Source: Boletus sp. NGJ
Lineage: Eukaryota; Basidiomycota; Agaricomycetes; Boletales; Boletaceae
Length of the DNA stretch: 64,000 nt
Assembly: GCA_019096195.1 (NCBI GenBank)
Contig: JAGTXK010000027.1
Coordinates: 806,001 to 870,000 of the forward strand
Direction of reading: 5' to 3'
Part shown: positions 22,119 to 34,479 of the stretch, one piece after another
How the letters are laid out: the number at the start of each line of letters is the position of its first letter
How positions within the stretch are numbered: the first letter of the stretch is position 1
The notes under the pieces: model-generated
What the model was told of the DNA's origin: nothing
What the model saw: the letters and a program-made list of their open reading frames with translations, nothing else
Database searches by the model: none
Translations under genes and position numbers: made by a program

Positions 22119-23965
22119 CTAGTTGGCCATCGGGTCGGCCACATAATGGAGTTTCGATTCTGCCTCTTCCCATGCCTGCAGCCCTCCGCTCATCGCATCC
22201 ATAACATTCCATCGTCTGAGAATCTCCTGTTGGATTGTCTCCATGCCCTCCCTCTCGTACGCACTCACGCCCTTCTCATCCAGATTGTCCTCTCTTCTCG
22301 TCCCATCATAATACCCCGGTTCCAAGAACATGTACAGCCCTCCATTCGACAACGAAAGGCTCGCGATAGAATGAGCGATCGGGAGACGAATCTCGTCATA
22401 AATCCGGAGGGCCTCTGGGACGCGAGAGAGCGTTGTAAGAGGATGCGCGATGAGCCGGCCGAGTACAAATGCATCCTAGACGAGTATTGAGTGACAATAG
22501 GTGAGCAAAAGGAACTATGAATGGGACGCACGTCGATCGATTGGCCCGCGCCGGCGCCAAAATGAGGCGTCATAGCATGACACTAGGTGATCATGAAATC
22601 AACGTGCCTGTGACACCCGATCTGAGAAAGACGCACCGCATCTCCGATAAGTGCGACCCTCTTTCGTACGCAAAATGGAAGTGGTTTCACGACGTGCAGT
22701 GCCCACTTGGACGGCTTCTCGGAGACCTGTAGCGGGCTGCTTAGACTGACAAGATTTGACCAAAGTGGAGAAAACACACCTTCACCAATGTCCTAACGGC
22801 AGGTTCGAAGTCGATGAAGGATTCAGCTAGCTCATCACGACTCCCGTCGGATACCCAGTGTCCTTCGTAGTGCGTGCCCGTCAAAGTCAGATCGGTTACG
22901 AATACCACGACATTGATGAGAGTGCCGTTGGAAATCGGATAGGAAAGGCAGTACTGCGAAGGCGTGAAGTAGGTGAATCTGAATAAATGTGACATGAAAC
23001 ATATTTACCCTTGCCTTTCCGTGATACTGTATCCCAGACGAATGAGGTGTGGGGTTTGTGCGCATGCGTAATTGCCTACTCACAAACATCATGTCCTTCA
23101 AAGCGGGATGCTCTGGGTTTTCCTTCTTCAACGTCTCCACAGGGATGAGCCAACGATATACTGTTATCCCAGTGAAGGTCGCATCTATGTATTGCTTAAG
23201 ATCTGTCTCGTCGCCACTGTTCTTGTCCTCTGACGCCACTTCAAACAATGTCTTGCGAACTGCCGAGCGAATTCCATCAGCTCCAACGAGTACATCCGTG
23301 GTCGCAGTAGTTCCGTCCGCAAAGTTAAGTGTGACAGGTGACGTCGAATGTGCATCTTGTTTTTCTGGTTCCATATAACTGACGAGCCGCTTCTTTGGAT
23401 GCACTGCGCACGAGGATGGCAGGTGCCTTTCGAGGATACCTACCATGTGTTGACGATGCATGGAAGAGGGACCATCTTTATCCACTTTCATGAGAGCAGG
23501 TCTCTAAATGGTGGAATACATAAACACTTACCGGGAAAGACATGGTTGTGCCAGAAGTATCCGCCCTCGCGTATGTCTGATCGCCTTGCACAGGGACCTG
23601 AGGCAATGGTCAGAACCGAGACCACACATGATAAAGAATCGAATCACTTACCACCGCTACTGCCGGGAACATGCGTAAAGATTTGTTTGAAATCGTCGAA
23701 CAGCCCAAGGTCGATCAAAATTTCGTGTGTACGCCTCCATACACCAATTCCGACACCAGCAGAGTCGATAGAGTCGTGCGCTTCATATAGATCAATGGGT
23801 ATGGAAGGGTCATATTTTCCGATCGTAATGGCGAGGATAAGACCCCCGATACCAGCGCCGCTGGAAAGGGACTTGAATGGCATCACCGAATGTGAGGGTA
23901 GCTACGCACCAGATGGCAACACGGAACTTGGGTCCCGACTCAGATGATGAGAGCAAAGCTGACAT
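22119..23965 (-). CDS. FAD monooxygenase copy B (salicylate hydroxylase-like)
   Basis: The ATG at 23965 and stop at 22119 enclose the same nine-exon pattern worked out for copy E. Exon 1 ends in FRVAI and splices to CGAGIGGLILAITIGKYDPS, forming the GxGxxG FAD motif. Exon 4 (upper end about 23470) carries MHRQHMVGILERHLPSS and the DG motif region VLVGADGIRSAVRK. The 18-nt exon 5 (YHGKAR) is kept. Exon 7 holds VRKRVALIGDA (GD motif) and exon 8 CHAMTPHFGAGAGQSID. Predicted length is about 470 residues, as expected for class-A flavoprotein aromatic hydroxylases, which use NAD(P)H and O2 to hydroxylate aromatic rings. The true substrate is unknown. I found no frame break in this copy. Confidence 0.85.
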
Positions 23966-25271
23966 TGTATTATAATACAGTGAGAATCAGGAGAGGATGT
24001 CTGACCTGCGGAAAGATACGGTCTCTTTTATGTCGTTCCAGGGTCCGATCTACGGATTCATTCATCAGCTTGGCCGTTCGATGCGCAAGGAATTTACGTG
24101 AGTCTGATTACATGGTTTGGAGTGCGATCGTGAAGGAGGCAGCACGAGCCACTACTGACTTGCGCCGGCAACCATCATAATCACAGTGATGTCACGCATT
24201 GGGGAAGAAAATACGGAGATGATCGGGGACTGTGCGTTTCAGTGGTCTTGTGCTGCGAGTTCGAGCTAAGTCTGGTAAGTCGAAAGGGCTATCTCACTGA
24301 TAAGCTGCCTAGTATAACCCTCTGTCATGAGTAAATCAAGTTCCGCACAGTATGATTGAAACCAATTCCAATTGCATTCTCGGTCCGAGCCTTGATCCAT
24401 GCCTCTCGGCGAGCCTAGAAGTGTTTGATAGTAGTAACCATGGTTCACGACTCCATGAGATAGTAGTGCTCGCTGAGAGACTTGCACACGGAGCGCTGCG
24501 CTGGTCGACGGGATCTCCTCCTTGACGGCAGACCGAGGGACATGATGGTGTGTTTTAGTTGACTGGCACTTCTGCCTGAGATTGTCAATTTCTCCATGGT
24601 GGGGCCTGGGCCCGTGACGAGTAACGTTGTGTCAGTTGGTTGTAGCGCAAGACTTCACTCGAGTAGAGTTTCGGACGTGCCCTCGATCGAACTGGGTTGA
24701 TATTCTAACTGTTAACTTACTGTAGGACTACAGTTGACTTTTACCAGTTTTTAGTACACACTGGCAAAACAGGCCCGCGAAAAGGCTCTGCATGCAGCTG
24801 GAAACATTGCAATGTGGTTGAAACATCCTTTGGCTATCATGTATGTAAATCCAAGTCTCAACGCTGCTCTGACTCGGAACACGACGAGCACGAGCTTGCC
24901 AGTGGAAGAATCGGTGGGTACTAATACTCATCTAAATCGTTGGCATGTGGGAAAAGGCTGTTAATACGAATTGTCGTAGTACTTGTGCTCATGACGAGTA
25001 CAATAGCGACCTTGACGTTCGCCAGAAGACCAACTTCATGATATTCGACGGGTGCATCCGCTAAATATGGCTATTACATCAGCTCAGGTCAATGCAAAGT
25101 AAATAAGTACTGGGGGAAACCGTCTCGTGAAAAATTGGAGGTTCAGAGCGTTGATCTGTGGGATTTGGTGACTGCTCACGTTTCCTTTCGATTTTTGGTC
25201 TAGCTCCACACTGGCAGGCAGCATACGCTCAGGCTCGTTCTCCACGATACTGGTGTAGTAATAGTACTGTC
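23966..25271. repeat. Spacer B-C of the monooxygenase array with ORF relics
   Basis: The block next to copy B (23966..24400) matches the upstream blocks of the other copies. A minus-strand stretch at 24266..24931 resembles the small ORF at 60231..60825 (shared FQSYCAELDLLM) but is interrupted. About 25100..25165 is a short relic of the permease last exon, just before copy C. No complete gene is present. Confidence 0.55.
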
Positions 25272-27129
25272 CTAGTTGGCCACCAGTGGGTCGGCCACAT
25301 CATGGAGTTTCGATTCCGCCTCTTCCCATGCCTGCAGCCCTCCGCTCATCGCATTCATAACACTCCATCGTCTGAGAATCTCCTGTTCGATTGTCTCCAT
25401 GCCCTCCCTCTCATGCGCACTCACGCCCCTCTCATCCAGATTGTCCTCCCTTCTCGTCCCATCATAGTAGCCCGGTTCCAAGAACATGTACAGCCATCCA
25501 TTCGACAACGAAAGGCTTGCTAGAGAACGAGCGATCGGGAGACGAATCTCGTCATAAATCCGGAGGGCCTCTGGGACGCGAGAGAGCGATGTAAGAGGAT
25601 GTGCGATGAGCCGGCCAAGTACAAATGCATCCTAGACGTGTATTGAGTGACAACAGGTGAGCAAAAGGAACTATGAATGGGACGCACGTCGATCGCTTGG
25701 CCCGCGCCGGCACCACAATAAGGTGCCATGGCATGACACTGGGAGATCATCGGTCATGGAATGAACGCGCCTGTAACGCCCGATCTGAGAAAGACACACC
25801 GCATCTCCGATAAGTGCAACCCTATTTCGTACGCAAAATGGAAGTGGTTTCACGACGTGCAGCGCCCACTTGGACGGCTTCTCGCAGAGCTGTAGCGGGT
25901 GTTATTTAGACTGACAAGATTTGATCAGGGTGGAGAAAACACGCCTTCAACAATGTCCTAACGGCAGGTTCGAAGTCGTTGAAGGAATCAGCTAGCTCAT
26001 CACGACTCCCGTCGGATACCCAGTGTCCTTCGTAGTGCGTGCCCGTCAAACTCGGGTCGGTTATGTATGCCCCAACGTTGACGAGAGTGCCTTTGGCAAT
26101 TGGATAGGTAATACAGTACTGCAAATGGGTGAAGTGAGTGAGTCTGAGTGAATGTGACATGAAACGTGTTTACCCTGCCCTTTCCGTGATACTGAATCCC
26201 CAGAAGAATGAGGTGTGGGTTTGTGCACACGTGAAATTGCCTACTCACTAATGTCATGTCCCTCAAAGAGGGATTCTCTGGATTTTCCTTCTTCAACGTC
26301 TCCACAGGGACGAGCCAACGATATACTGTTATCCCAGTGAAAGTCGCATCTATGTATTGCTTAAGACCTGTCTCGTCGCCACTATTCTTGTCCTCTGACG
26401 CCGCTTCAAACAATGTCTTGCGAACTGCCGAGCGAATTCCATCAGCTCCAACGAGTACATCCGTGGTCGCAGTAGTTCCGTCCGCAAAGTTAAGTGTGAC
26501 CGGTGACGTCGAATGTGCATCTTGTATTTCTGGTTCCATATAACTGACGAGCCGCTTCTTTGGATGCACTGTGCACGAGGATGGCAGGTGCCTTTCGAGG
26601 ATACCTACCATATGCTGACGATGCATGGAAGAGGGACCATCTTTATTCACCTCCATGAGAGCATGTCTCTAAATGATGGAATACTAAACACTTACTACCG
26701 CGATAGACACTGTGGCGCCAGATGTATCCGCCCTCGCGTATGTCTGATCGCCTCGCACAGAGACCTGAGGCAATGGTCAGAACCGAGACCACACATGATA
26801 AAGAATCGAATCACTCACCACCGCTGCTGGGATCAGGCGTAAAGATTTGTTTGAAATCGTCGAACAGCCCAAGCTCGATAATAACTTCTTGTGTACGCCT
26901 CCATACACTAATCCCTACGCCAGCAGAGTCGATGGAGTCGTGCGCTTCATATAGATCAATGGGTATGGAAGGGTCATATTTTCCGATCGTAATGGCGAGG
27001 ATAAGACCCCCGATACCAGCGCCGCTGGAAAGGGACTTGAATGGCATCACCGAATGTGAGGGTAGCTACGCACCAGATGGCAACACGGAACTTGGGTCCC
27101 GACTCAGATGATGAGAGCAAAGCTGACAT
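25272..27129 (-). CDS. FAD monooxygenase copy C (salicylate hydroxylase-like)
   Basis: It has the same architecture as copies B, D and E: ATG 27129, GAGIGGLILAITIGKYDPS after intron 1, exon 4 with VLVGADGIRSAVRKTLFEA, exon 7 with VRNRVALIGDA, exon 8 with CHAMAPYCGAGAGQAID, and the C-terminal DVADPLVAN before the stop. All exon frames appear open. One oddity: the intron after exon 6 begins with GCGTGT where the paralogues have GTGTGT or GTGGGT, so this copy would need a GC-AG splice there. The 3' side of the array is cut shortly after this gene, at 27236, by the mobile-DNA island. Function as for copy B. Confidence 0.83.
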
Positions 27130-27258
27130 TGTATTATAATACAGTGAGAATCAGGAGAGAGGATGTCTGACCTGCGGAAAGATACGGTCTCTTTTATGTC
27201 GTTCATGGGTCCGATCTACGGACTCATTCATCAACTTTTTTTTTTTCCGTGTTTATTG

Positions 27259-30200
27259 TAGGGTCTAGCATGGGTGTATCCGGATAAAACCCGGGTCATA
27301 CCCGTGGGTTTGGCACTTTGGGGGCTGCTATCCGAACCCGACCCAGGTGAGCAGAGGTGGGTATGGGTCAACCCACGGATAATCAGTGGGTAACGCTGGG
27401 TGTCCGGGTATGACCCATGGGTGATGTTCATTCGTGGGTTAAGGCTGGGTGACCCGGATTAACCTGCGGATAATAGGATGCTAGGTAGTACAGCGACGTA
27501 ATTACTAGTCTATCTCAATAAGTTCAGTGTTGGCACTCTTGGAAGCCGACTCCTTCCCACTTCTTGACATCTTATTCTTCATTATGGTTGTAGGGATTTT
27601 CATGTCAGGGAGTAGGGGTGTGCCATACCATGACCCTACAGCCACTTCGGCTTTGAAACTTTGTGAGCTGATGCAATGTTGGAGATGGTTGACCTGCAGT
27701 CGCCCGCCAGAAAAAGCACGCTCGGCATCAACAGAGGATGCTATGAAAAGAATTAAAACATTGCATAAGCACGAGCGAGTCGGAGCAAGTCAGTACACGA
27801 ACCAGGTGCAGAAAATCCAGGGCCATTTGGGCTAATCGAGGGCGGGTGTCCCGGCAGTTTTCCCAGTACTTGAGTGGACCTCCAGCTGCTTTGACTTCGG
27901 CCTTTGGAACCGGAGGAGATTCCAGGTAAGCATTGATTGAGTCTGGGTCTTGCGTCATGCTACCATCTTCATCATCAGAGTTGGCAGCATCCCATTTGGA
28001 GTGCTGTCGCTGCCGAAAACTGTCAGTACTACGTAGCAATGTCCGTATCATGACAACAATATATTACCTTTCGAGGTGGTCCATTCTCAGTGCGTGTATC
28101 AGTGTTCCTTGAGGTACGGAGTATTTCATATGTTTTGGCCCAACGCTGTCGGATTATGTGCTGTGCTTCCACTCGGTCTTCTAAATGCCAGTCTGGATTC
28201 TTCTCAAACCAATCCACTTTCTTGTCAGGCCACATAGCTGTCGTGGTATAAATTGTGAGACTGTCGTCGTGGTTGACAAGCAAGATAGTAGTATCCACAA
28301 CTCACCAATGGCAATTCGGTACACCTCATTGTCATCTGTTAATGACAGAATCTAGAAAAGGGCAGGAATGCCCAAGACTCAGCCACTGCCTAAGAGGGCG
28401 GAAACAACTGAGGTGTGTGTCAGCAAGTGAAGACTATATATACTATGGGTGAAGGTATACTCGTATTATGTTATGTGTAACATTGTGTGAACGGGTCCAA
28501 AAGAAGCATGTAATATATGTAAGTATCGGCTAAGAAATGGTGAAAGTCTAACTGTAATAAAAGCTCATTCCGAGTTTGGAATGAGTGTAGGAAAGTTCCA
28601 GAAGCAGTTCTGGAACTGCTTCGGGATGATAGTCTCGGAACCTGTGGAAGGGTGTGGGAAAATGTTGGAAGCACCTTCGGAACCAGTGGTTCTGGGATGT
28701 GGTTCCAGGATGGCACTTCCAGGTTCAGAACTTGATCATGGATGAATATTGTCAGTTAATGCATAGTATTTACCAATCATTGTGAGAGAAGCCTCTGCTG
28801 CGATACGAATGGCTGCTGGTTCGGAGTGAGCATCACGAACCATTCCCATGGAATGTTCCAGTCGTTCCAGCATAGGTATGACTTCGTAGACCAAGGGAAC
28901 CTCGGCTTGTGAAAATTGGTGCGTGATAGTGTCGAAAACCTCAAGAACTTCTAGGAGCTTTTCCATGAGTTTCCATTGTGATGGTGTGAGAGCATAAGCC
29001 TCGAGTGCCAGATCCTGTTTTCCAGTGAGGATGCATATTGCCTCCCTGAACTGGAAATGTGCTCTCAGACACACAAAACCTGAATTCCACCGAGTAGGAA
29101 CACGACGGTCAAGGTGAACCTTGGCGCCAGGTGTCGTACTGAGCGATGTAACTATCTGTTCAAACTCTGCTTGCAACCTTGCATTGTCATGCAGCTTGCA
29201 AGCAAGGCCAGCAACCTAATGATGATCATGTCACAGTCGGGTATGTCAGATTCCACAGAAGCTACAGTTGGGTAGAATAGGTACTATACCTTTGGAAATA
29301 GCCCTAACGCATCCTTCTCTTCTTTATCACTCATCAAAACACCGTCAGCCCTCATTGCTTCAATGGCTGTTGTGCGTACTGAGATGACAGCTTGTTTGTC
29401 ATGTGCATCCTTCCCTTCATCAATCTTGTTAGCACCATCTGCTAACACTGAGCCGTCGTCAAGTCCACTTCCTCTGACTTCATCATCGATCATCTCTTGT
29501 TCGAGTTCCTCAACTGCAGTACTACCATCCTCAACAACAACCTCTTCAACCGTTGTAGTAGTAGTATTAGTAGGGCCCCGGGTTTTTCTGGTACGCTTCG
29601 AGACTTTTACAGTTTTTTGTTGTTTGGATTGGCGATAGAAAAATGAGATAAAGACCTGCAACACATCAGAAGTCAGCTAGTACCCTGGTATTACAAGCTA
29701 TTCAGTGATTTTATAAAGCCGAACCTTGGCAATGAGATTGACAGTATGTGGCACACAACGCGTCCATGACATCTTTCCACAAAATCCAGGAATAAGCAAA
29801 GCAAGCTCATCTGCAAGTACATCACAATTGCTGGCGTTGTCCATCGTAATTGTATAAAACTGTAGACATGTTATTGCAGACTATCAATCACGAGGTCAAA
29901 GGCAAGCAATAGTATAGTAAGTGTGCACCTTTTCCTCCATCTCAAATCGTCGCAGACAGTCAGCAGTCATTTCGGCAAGGTAATGACCAGTGTGCTTGTG
30001 TGTTAGCCTATTGCATAGTTAGCAACACAATCAAAATGTCTTGAACATGCCTGAAACAACTAACCGGATGAATTCAAGTGTCGCCTGCCATATTCGACCT
30101 GAAGAAAACCAAACTACTACAATACCAAGATATGAGTATGTAAATGGTGATGTCCAACCATCAACAACCAGATGAATAGGTCCATTGTGTTTCTAGTCGC

Positions 30201-31345
30201 ATACATGAACTTCGACACAATAGATAGTACCAACAAAATGGGACACACCGAAAAGTAGTCCTTCACATGATTAGAGCTATTAAGATAAATCTGGTTCACA
30301 TCACAAGAAATAGTGGATGGCGATGGCAACACTGTCCCAGGCCGAAGGAGTGCTACTTCTTGAAGATATAAAGAGTCGTTTACCATATTAAATGGCTATT
30401 TCGAAACGGCACAGTGCATGGCAATGAGAGCCTGATGTTTTGCAGGCGTATATTCAGAGATCAATTTCTTGATTGACTGCTGAGCCTGTCCACCAGTCAC
30501 AGTCTTGATGTTAACCTCATGATGAGAGTTACAGTTTTCAATGCCTCTTGCAAGGTTTGAAGCCCCATGGCCAGTCTGCATCTGTTTGCGAACATGAGCA
30601 TTGTGGCCTCGAGGATCCACTTTGCATATAAAGTGGAACTCAATAAAGTTATGATCGCCATTGGGGTGAGTATGACGCTTGACAATAATGTTGTAATGGT
30701 CATAGACTGTTGACTTCCATTGCCACCTTGATTCTGCTGTCAAAATTGTCAAATTTTGAAGTTAGCCCGAGCACATGCTAGTAATGAAGCATACCTATGA
30801 GTTCATCGTCATCCTTATTCCATGCTTCAGCATCCATAGTGTTCTCAGTTCATTTCCCTCGTTTTTTCACAGGTGACATAAGTACAGCTGGTGGAGACCG
30901 ATGAGCTCTTTTGTCAGAGTGGCTGTGAAGATTTTTTGATGGAGAGTCGGGCGGTGTGGAATTCTGGGACAATGCTGGAGGTGAATGAGCACAAACCATG
31001 ATGATGACACTCCCATGTGCTTGGAGGTATGGAAAACCTCAATATATATTATGCGAGGTTTTAAAAAGAATTGTGCCATGAGGAAAGGTACAATAATGAA
31101 GAAAAAAATAAGCATAGAATAATAGAGTCAAGATCGAGCTAGACATGCATGGCCTCACTGGCAGAATGTACATGTGGATCCACCTGTGGATATCCATGGA
31201 TCCTACGGGTAAGCTGACTCCTTACCCATACCCATCTGGGTCTAAGCACCCACCCCACCCATACCCATACGACCCAGCCCACCACATTACCCATGGGTGT
31301 GACCTGGATGGGTACCCGGACATGCCCGACCCATGCCATACCCTA
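27259..31345 (-). mobile_element. hAT-superfamily DNA transposon with TIRs and 8-bp target duplication
   Basis: The element is 4087 bp. Left end TAGGGTCTAGCATGGGT and the inverted right end TAGGGTATGGCATGGGT match at 15 of 17 positions. It is flanked by perfect 8-bp direct repeats GTTTATTG (27251..27258 and 31346..31353), the target-site length of hAT elements. Next to each end lies a cluster of short GGGTATGGGT/ACCCATGG-type subterminal repeats, likely transposase-binding sites. It carries one transposase gene on the minus strand and is inserted inside the LINE 3' region. Confidence 0.92.
27505..30837 (-). CDS. hAT transposase, multi-exon
   Basis: ATG at 30837 (acidic start MDAEAWNKDDDELI) and TAG at 27505. 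In order on the minus strand: a BED-type zinc-finger region (FICKVDPRGHNAHVRKQM and TGHGASNLARGIENC, about 30530-30740); the RNase-H-like catalytic region with FYTITMDNASNCD, GKMSWTRCVPHTVNLIAK (about 29740-29870), RVPTRWNSGFVCLRAHF and LTMIGKYYALTD (28736-29130); and the C-terminal dimerisation domain SSVDAERAFSGGRLQVNHLQ with AEVAVGSWYGTPLLPD (27590-27745). An acidic, Asp/Glu/Ser-rich linker lies at 29284..29664. The last intron (downstream of LAQMALDFL) has no clean in-frame donor by eye. The gene looks largely whole; whether every exon is open needs transcript or homologue comparison. Confidence 0.8.
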
Positions 31346-33095
31346 GTTTATTGTCTAGCAGGGTGGTGGCCCTATGTCAGACGGTACATTTAGTGTAGCT
31401 ACTTTGTGTAATTCTATCATGTGGGGTGTTGGATAACAATGGCTCTATAATCAGAGCAAAGCCTGTGTGGGGCTAAGGGAGTGACCTCGTATTGGGTCCT
31501 GAACACTGAGTGAGAAGTCGTTGGGCTGTGTGGTTCTGGCTAACAGGGTTTGAGTAGGATGAAATTGTTAAATTGTTTGGTGAAATGGCCTGTTTTGTGT
31601 AGGAACTGTAGGGTGTGGGTGATGCATTTTGGGTCGGCAAGGAGCTTTGGGATGAGGCATGCTTTTCTGTGGAGAACAGATTGAAGGCAGAATCTCTGGT
31701 GTTCGTAGTGTGCACAGTGTAGGAGGAGGTGGGCTACTGTCATGTCACAGTCAGGACAATGAGGGCACAAGGGGTTGTCTGATTTGGCTATGTGGTGTAG
31801 GTGTTTGTTTAGGGATATGTGACCGGTGTGTAGTTGGAATAAGACTGCTGTGTGGCATTTGTGGAGGTCTGAGGTCAGCTTGAGGAATTTGTCGGATGGG
31901 AGCGAGTCGTCAATAGCTAGAGCTGCAGTGGCATGGGGGGATTTCTGGAAGATGGTGGTTCTGAGAGTCTTAAGAAGTGAGTTGATATCACAATGCAAAA
32001 ACCAATATTTAGATTTAGAATAGGTTTAAATGTTGTGCAAAATGTGAAGACAGTAGTTGAAGTTTAGTTTAACAATTGTGCCATGGTAAAACTTAGAATT
32101 TACGTGGCATTTTGCATGCTGGTTAAAACTTCAAGTGCAGGCTGACATCCTTTCTCGTATTAAATATTGGATTAAATAACAAGTTTGAATACAAACTATA
32201 CTAAATCAATAACTTTAAGTATATGATTCACACCCTTTCCTTGACAATACTTCAAATTTTATTGTGTGTAGCACGGTAGCCAGAACTTGAAATATAGACA
32301 AACAAAAAAACTAGGGGTATTTTTGAAGTTTAAACTGGAAACAAATGTGTTGGCAATATTTAAAATTGTGGTAATGACAAAAACCCCTGCCTGATCATTG
32401 TCCAATGAGGACCCTCTCATGACCTATTTATCTCCCATGTGGAGTGTGACCATCCCCTGCTTATCGTTTCCAATATCCCAATTGTGCCCCCGACCTATGC
32501 AAATATACCTGAGTCAGGCATAAAAGCATCCTGGGTAAGTGTCAGCATCCCAACTATTGCTGGCATCAAATATGTACTCTCCAGGTTTCAGTACCCAACA
32601 CCTATATTCACCTTCGTGGGGGAGTGGAGGCAAGGGGGTAGAGCACATTCTCGCTGGCTGTTCATTCTGATCTTTACCCACAGTAAGTTACATGGTTTCC
32701 ATTGGTAGTCCGACGAGGTGGACATTATCAACAAATCTTACATATGGTTCTGCCACATCAAATGTACACATTATGAGACAATCCAATGAAGTGGACATTA
32801 TCAATGGGTCCTACATATGTTCCGCCACATCGCAAGACAAGCATAGTAAAGTGTACATGGGTATATAATATGACCAAGGCAGACGTTATCAACGAATCTT
32901 ACAAAATTCAGTATAAATATCTATTTTATGACCTTAAAACTTTAATGCACTCAGGACCTAACTTGGAGAAAGGGATGAAAATACGTTGCAGCTCTTCATC
33001 AGAAAGAGGGCTATTTCACTTTGAATGGAGCCAAAGCTTGGCAACATGTGGGAAGGATCGCAACCAGGGTGCACAGTGTGTCTTAAGGGCAACTT

Positions 33096-34253
33096 TCAGT
33101 GGTAATGACTAATTATAAAGCAATGTAGACTTACAATAACATCAGGATTGTCCAAGGGGGGAGAAACTGCAAAGAAAACTTCCCTGGCAGAACATGTACG
33201 AAAGTCATCATTTTTTGTGAACACCAATGGATCATCAATGTCACCAGGAATAGTTACTTGAAGTTCACTAAGGTCTGCAAAGTGCTCTGTACAAGCCAAG
33301 AGAATAGACAAAAGGCTGCATTTATTAGACACCTGATTCAGTTGTACAGTCAGGCATTTAAAGATGGGTGTGATATTCACAAGACCCGACAGAGCTATGA
33401 TAATCGCTGGCAAAGCATCGAGGGTCATCAGAGATAGGAGGCAGGTTGGGGATCTGCATTGCTTAATGAGGTCAAGCAAGCAGGGTGCACGGCAGCTGAG
33501 CCAGAGATGTTCTACTTTGTGCCTCTGTAGAAACCTGACAAGGCTAGATATAGGACAAGTGTTGTCAATCTTTAATGTGGAGAGATGGGGTAGTGTAAGG
33601 GATCGTAGCAGAGTGGACCATTGATCAGGCGCTAAGGAAGTGTTGGTGAGTGCAAGATCCTGCAATGGAGCATTGCGTAGAGCTGTAAGGGTGAAGGAAG
33701 CACAAGTGGATGTAAAGAGGTGTGGAGATTTGATATGGAGAACTTGGATGTTGCTGGGGCAGGTCAAGGTAGAGCGATGGTCATTGATGCATGCCTTGGC
33801 GATCATGTGTTGGGTGCCATGACAGAATAGTGCTTTGCACCCTAATGCCTGGACGCTTTCCAATAGGGATTGGAGCACTGGGGAGTCTTCAAATGGAGCT
33901 GAATAAAGAGAGAGAGATACATGTTGAATTGGCTCAAGATCTCGTAGGGATTCAAAGAATGTCCCAAGGGTATACAATTTCCAGTCGGTCATCTCTCCTG
34001 ACATAGAAAACCAGATGACTTTTGGGACTACAAATGTGTTAGTATGTCATCAAAGAAAAAGTGCTTTGAGGCCTCTTTCTGTCACTTCTAGCCATCCATT
34101 TATATCAGGGCTTCGAAAGTTCACTTTAGTGAAATAGTGTGGTGCTGCGATCTCCTGCAGCTGCTTGCAAACCTGGGATAGCTTGTGTGATGATTCCTCA
34201 CTGAGTTCTTCTGAGATCTGAAGGAGCAGCTCATTGGGAAGACACCAAAGCAT
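33096..34253 (-). CDS. F-box protein with LRR-like region, carried by the long-TIR element
   Basis: An N-terminal F-box is clear from 34253: CLPNELLLQISEELSEESSH then LSQVCKQLQEIAAPHYF, followed by TKVNFRSPDINGWLE. A long second coding stretch (34004..33096, 302 residues, open) has repeated leucine-rich segments: TLTALRNAPLQDLALTNTSL, LTLPHLSTLKIDNTCPI and EHFADLSELQVTIPG. This is the arrangement of Agaricomycete F-box/LRR proteins, which recruit substrates to SCF ubiquitin ligases. The intron between the parts has a good branch (TACTAAC) and acceptor (TTTGTAG, near 34029), but no GT donor keeps frame, so the join is uncertain. The gene may continue upstream through 34347..34619. Whether it is expressed is unknown. 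Confidence 0.7.
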
Positions 34254-34479
34254 GCACTCCTATGAGTTGTTAAGGTGCAAAGGCGGTATATATAATAGAT
34301 GAAGTGCTCACTGTCCGCAGATGTAGCCCATTGCACACATTTCTGCTCACTGAGTGACTACCATCTTTGGGAAGCAGCTGTATCTTATGTTAGCATCTAC
34401 AGTAAAGATGGTGTGCAGCACATATACATGTAACTGACATAATTTATTTGCTGAAAGACTAGGTGATAGTAAATCCTTC

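Larger units (their letters stand above)
27236..31985 (-). mobile_element. LINE (non-LTR retrotransposon) 3' part, interrupted by a hAT element
   Basis: On the minus strand, the LINE ends in poly(A), seen as T11 at 27236..27246, exactly where homology to the array spacer stops. The hAT element (27259..31345) sits in its 3' region. Beyond it, 31540..31985 (minus) encodes a C-terminal LINE segment: TAVLFQLHTGHISLNKHLHH followed by the Cys/His cluster CPHCPDCDMTVAHLLLHCAH, which is typical of the zinc-knuckle end of fungal LINE reverse transcriptases. The reverse-transcriptase core is not present. The coding frame is cut at 31985 by the next element and may continue at 36267..36509. The target duplication cannot be seen because the 5' end is lost. 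Confidence 0.7.

Noticed and set aside
32439-32708. 89-codon open frame repeated at 35551..35775
   Set aside because: It lies in the inverted arms of the long-TIR element; duplication explains its conservation and it has no domain character.
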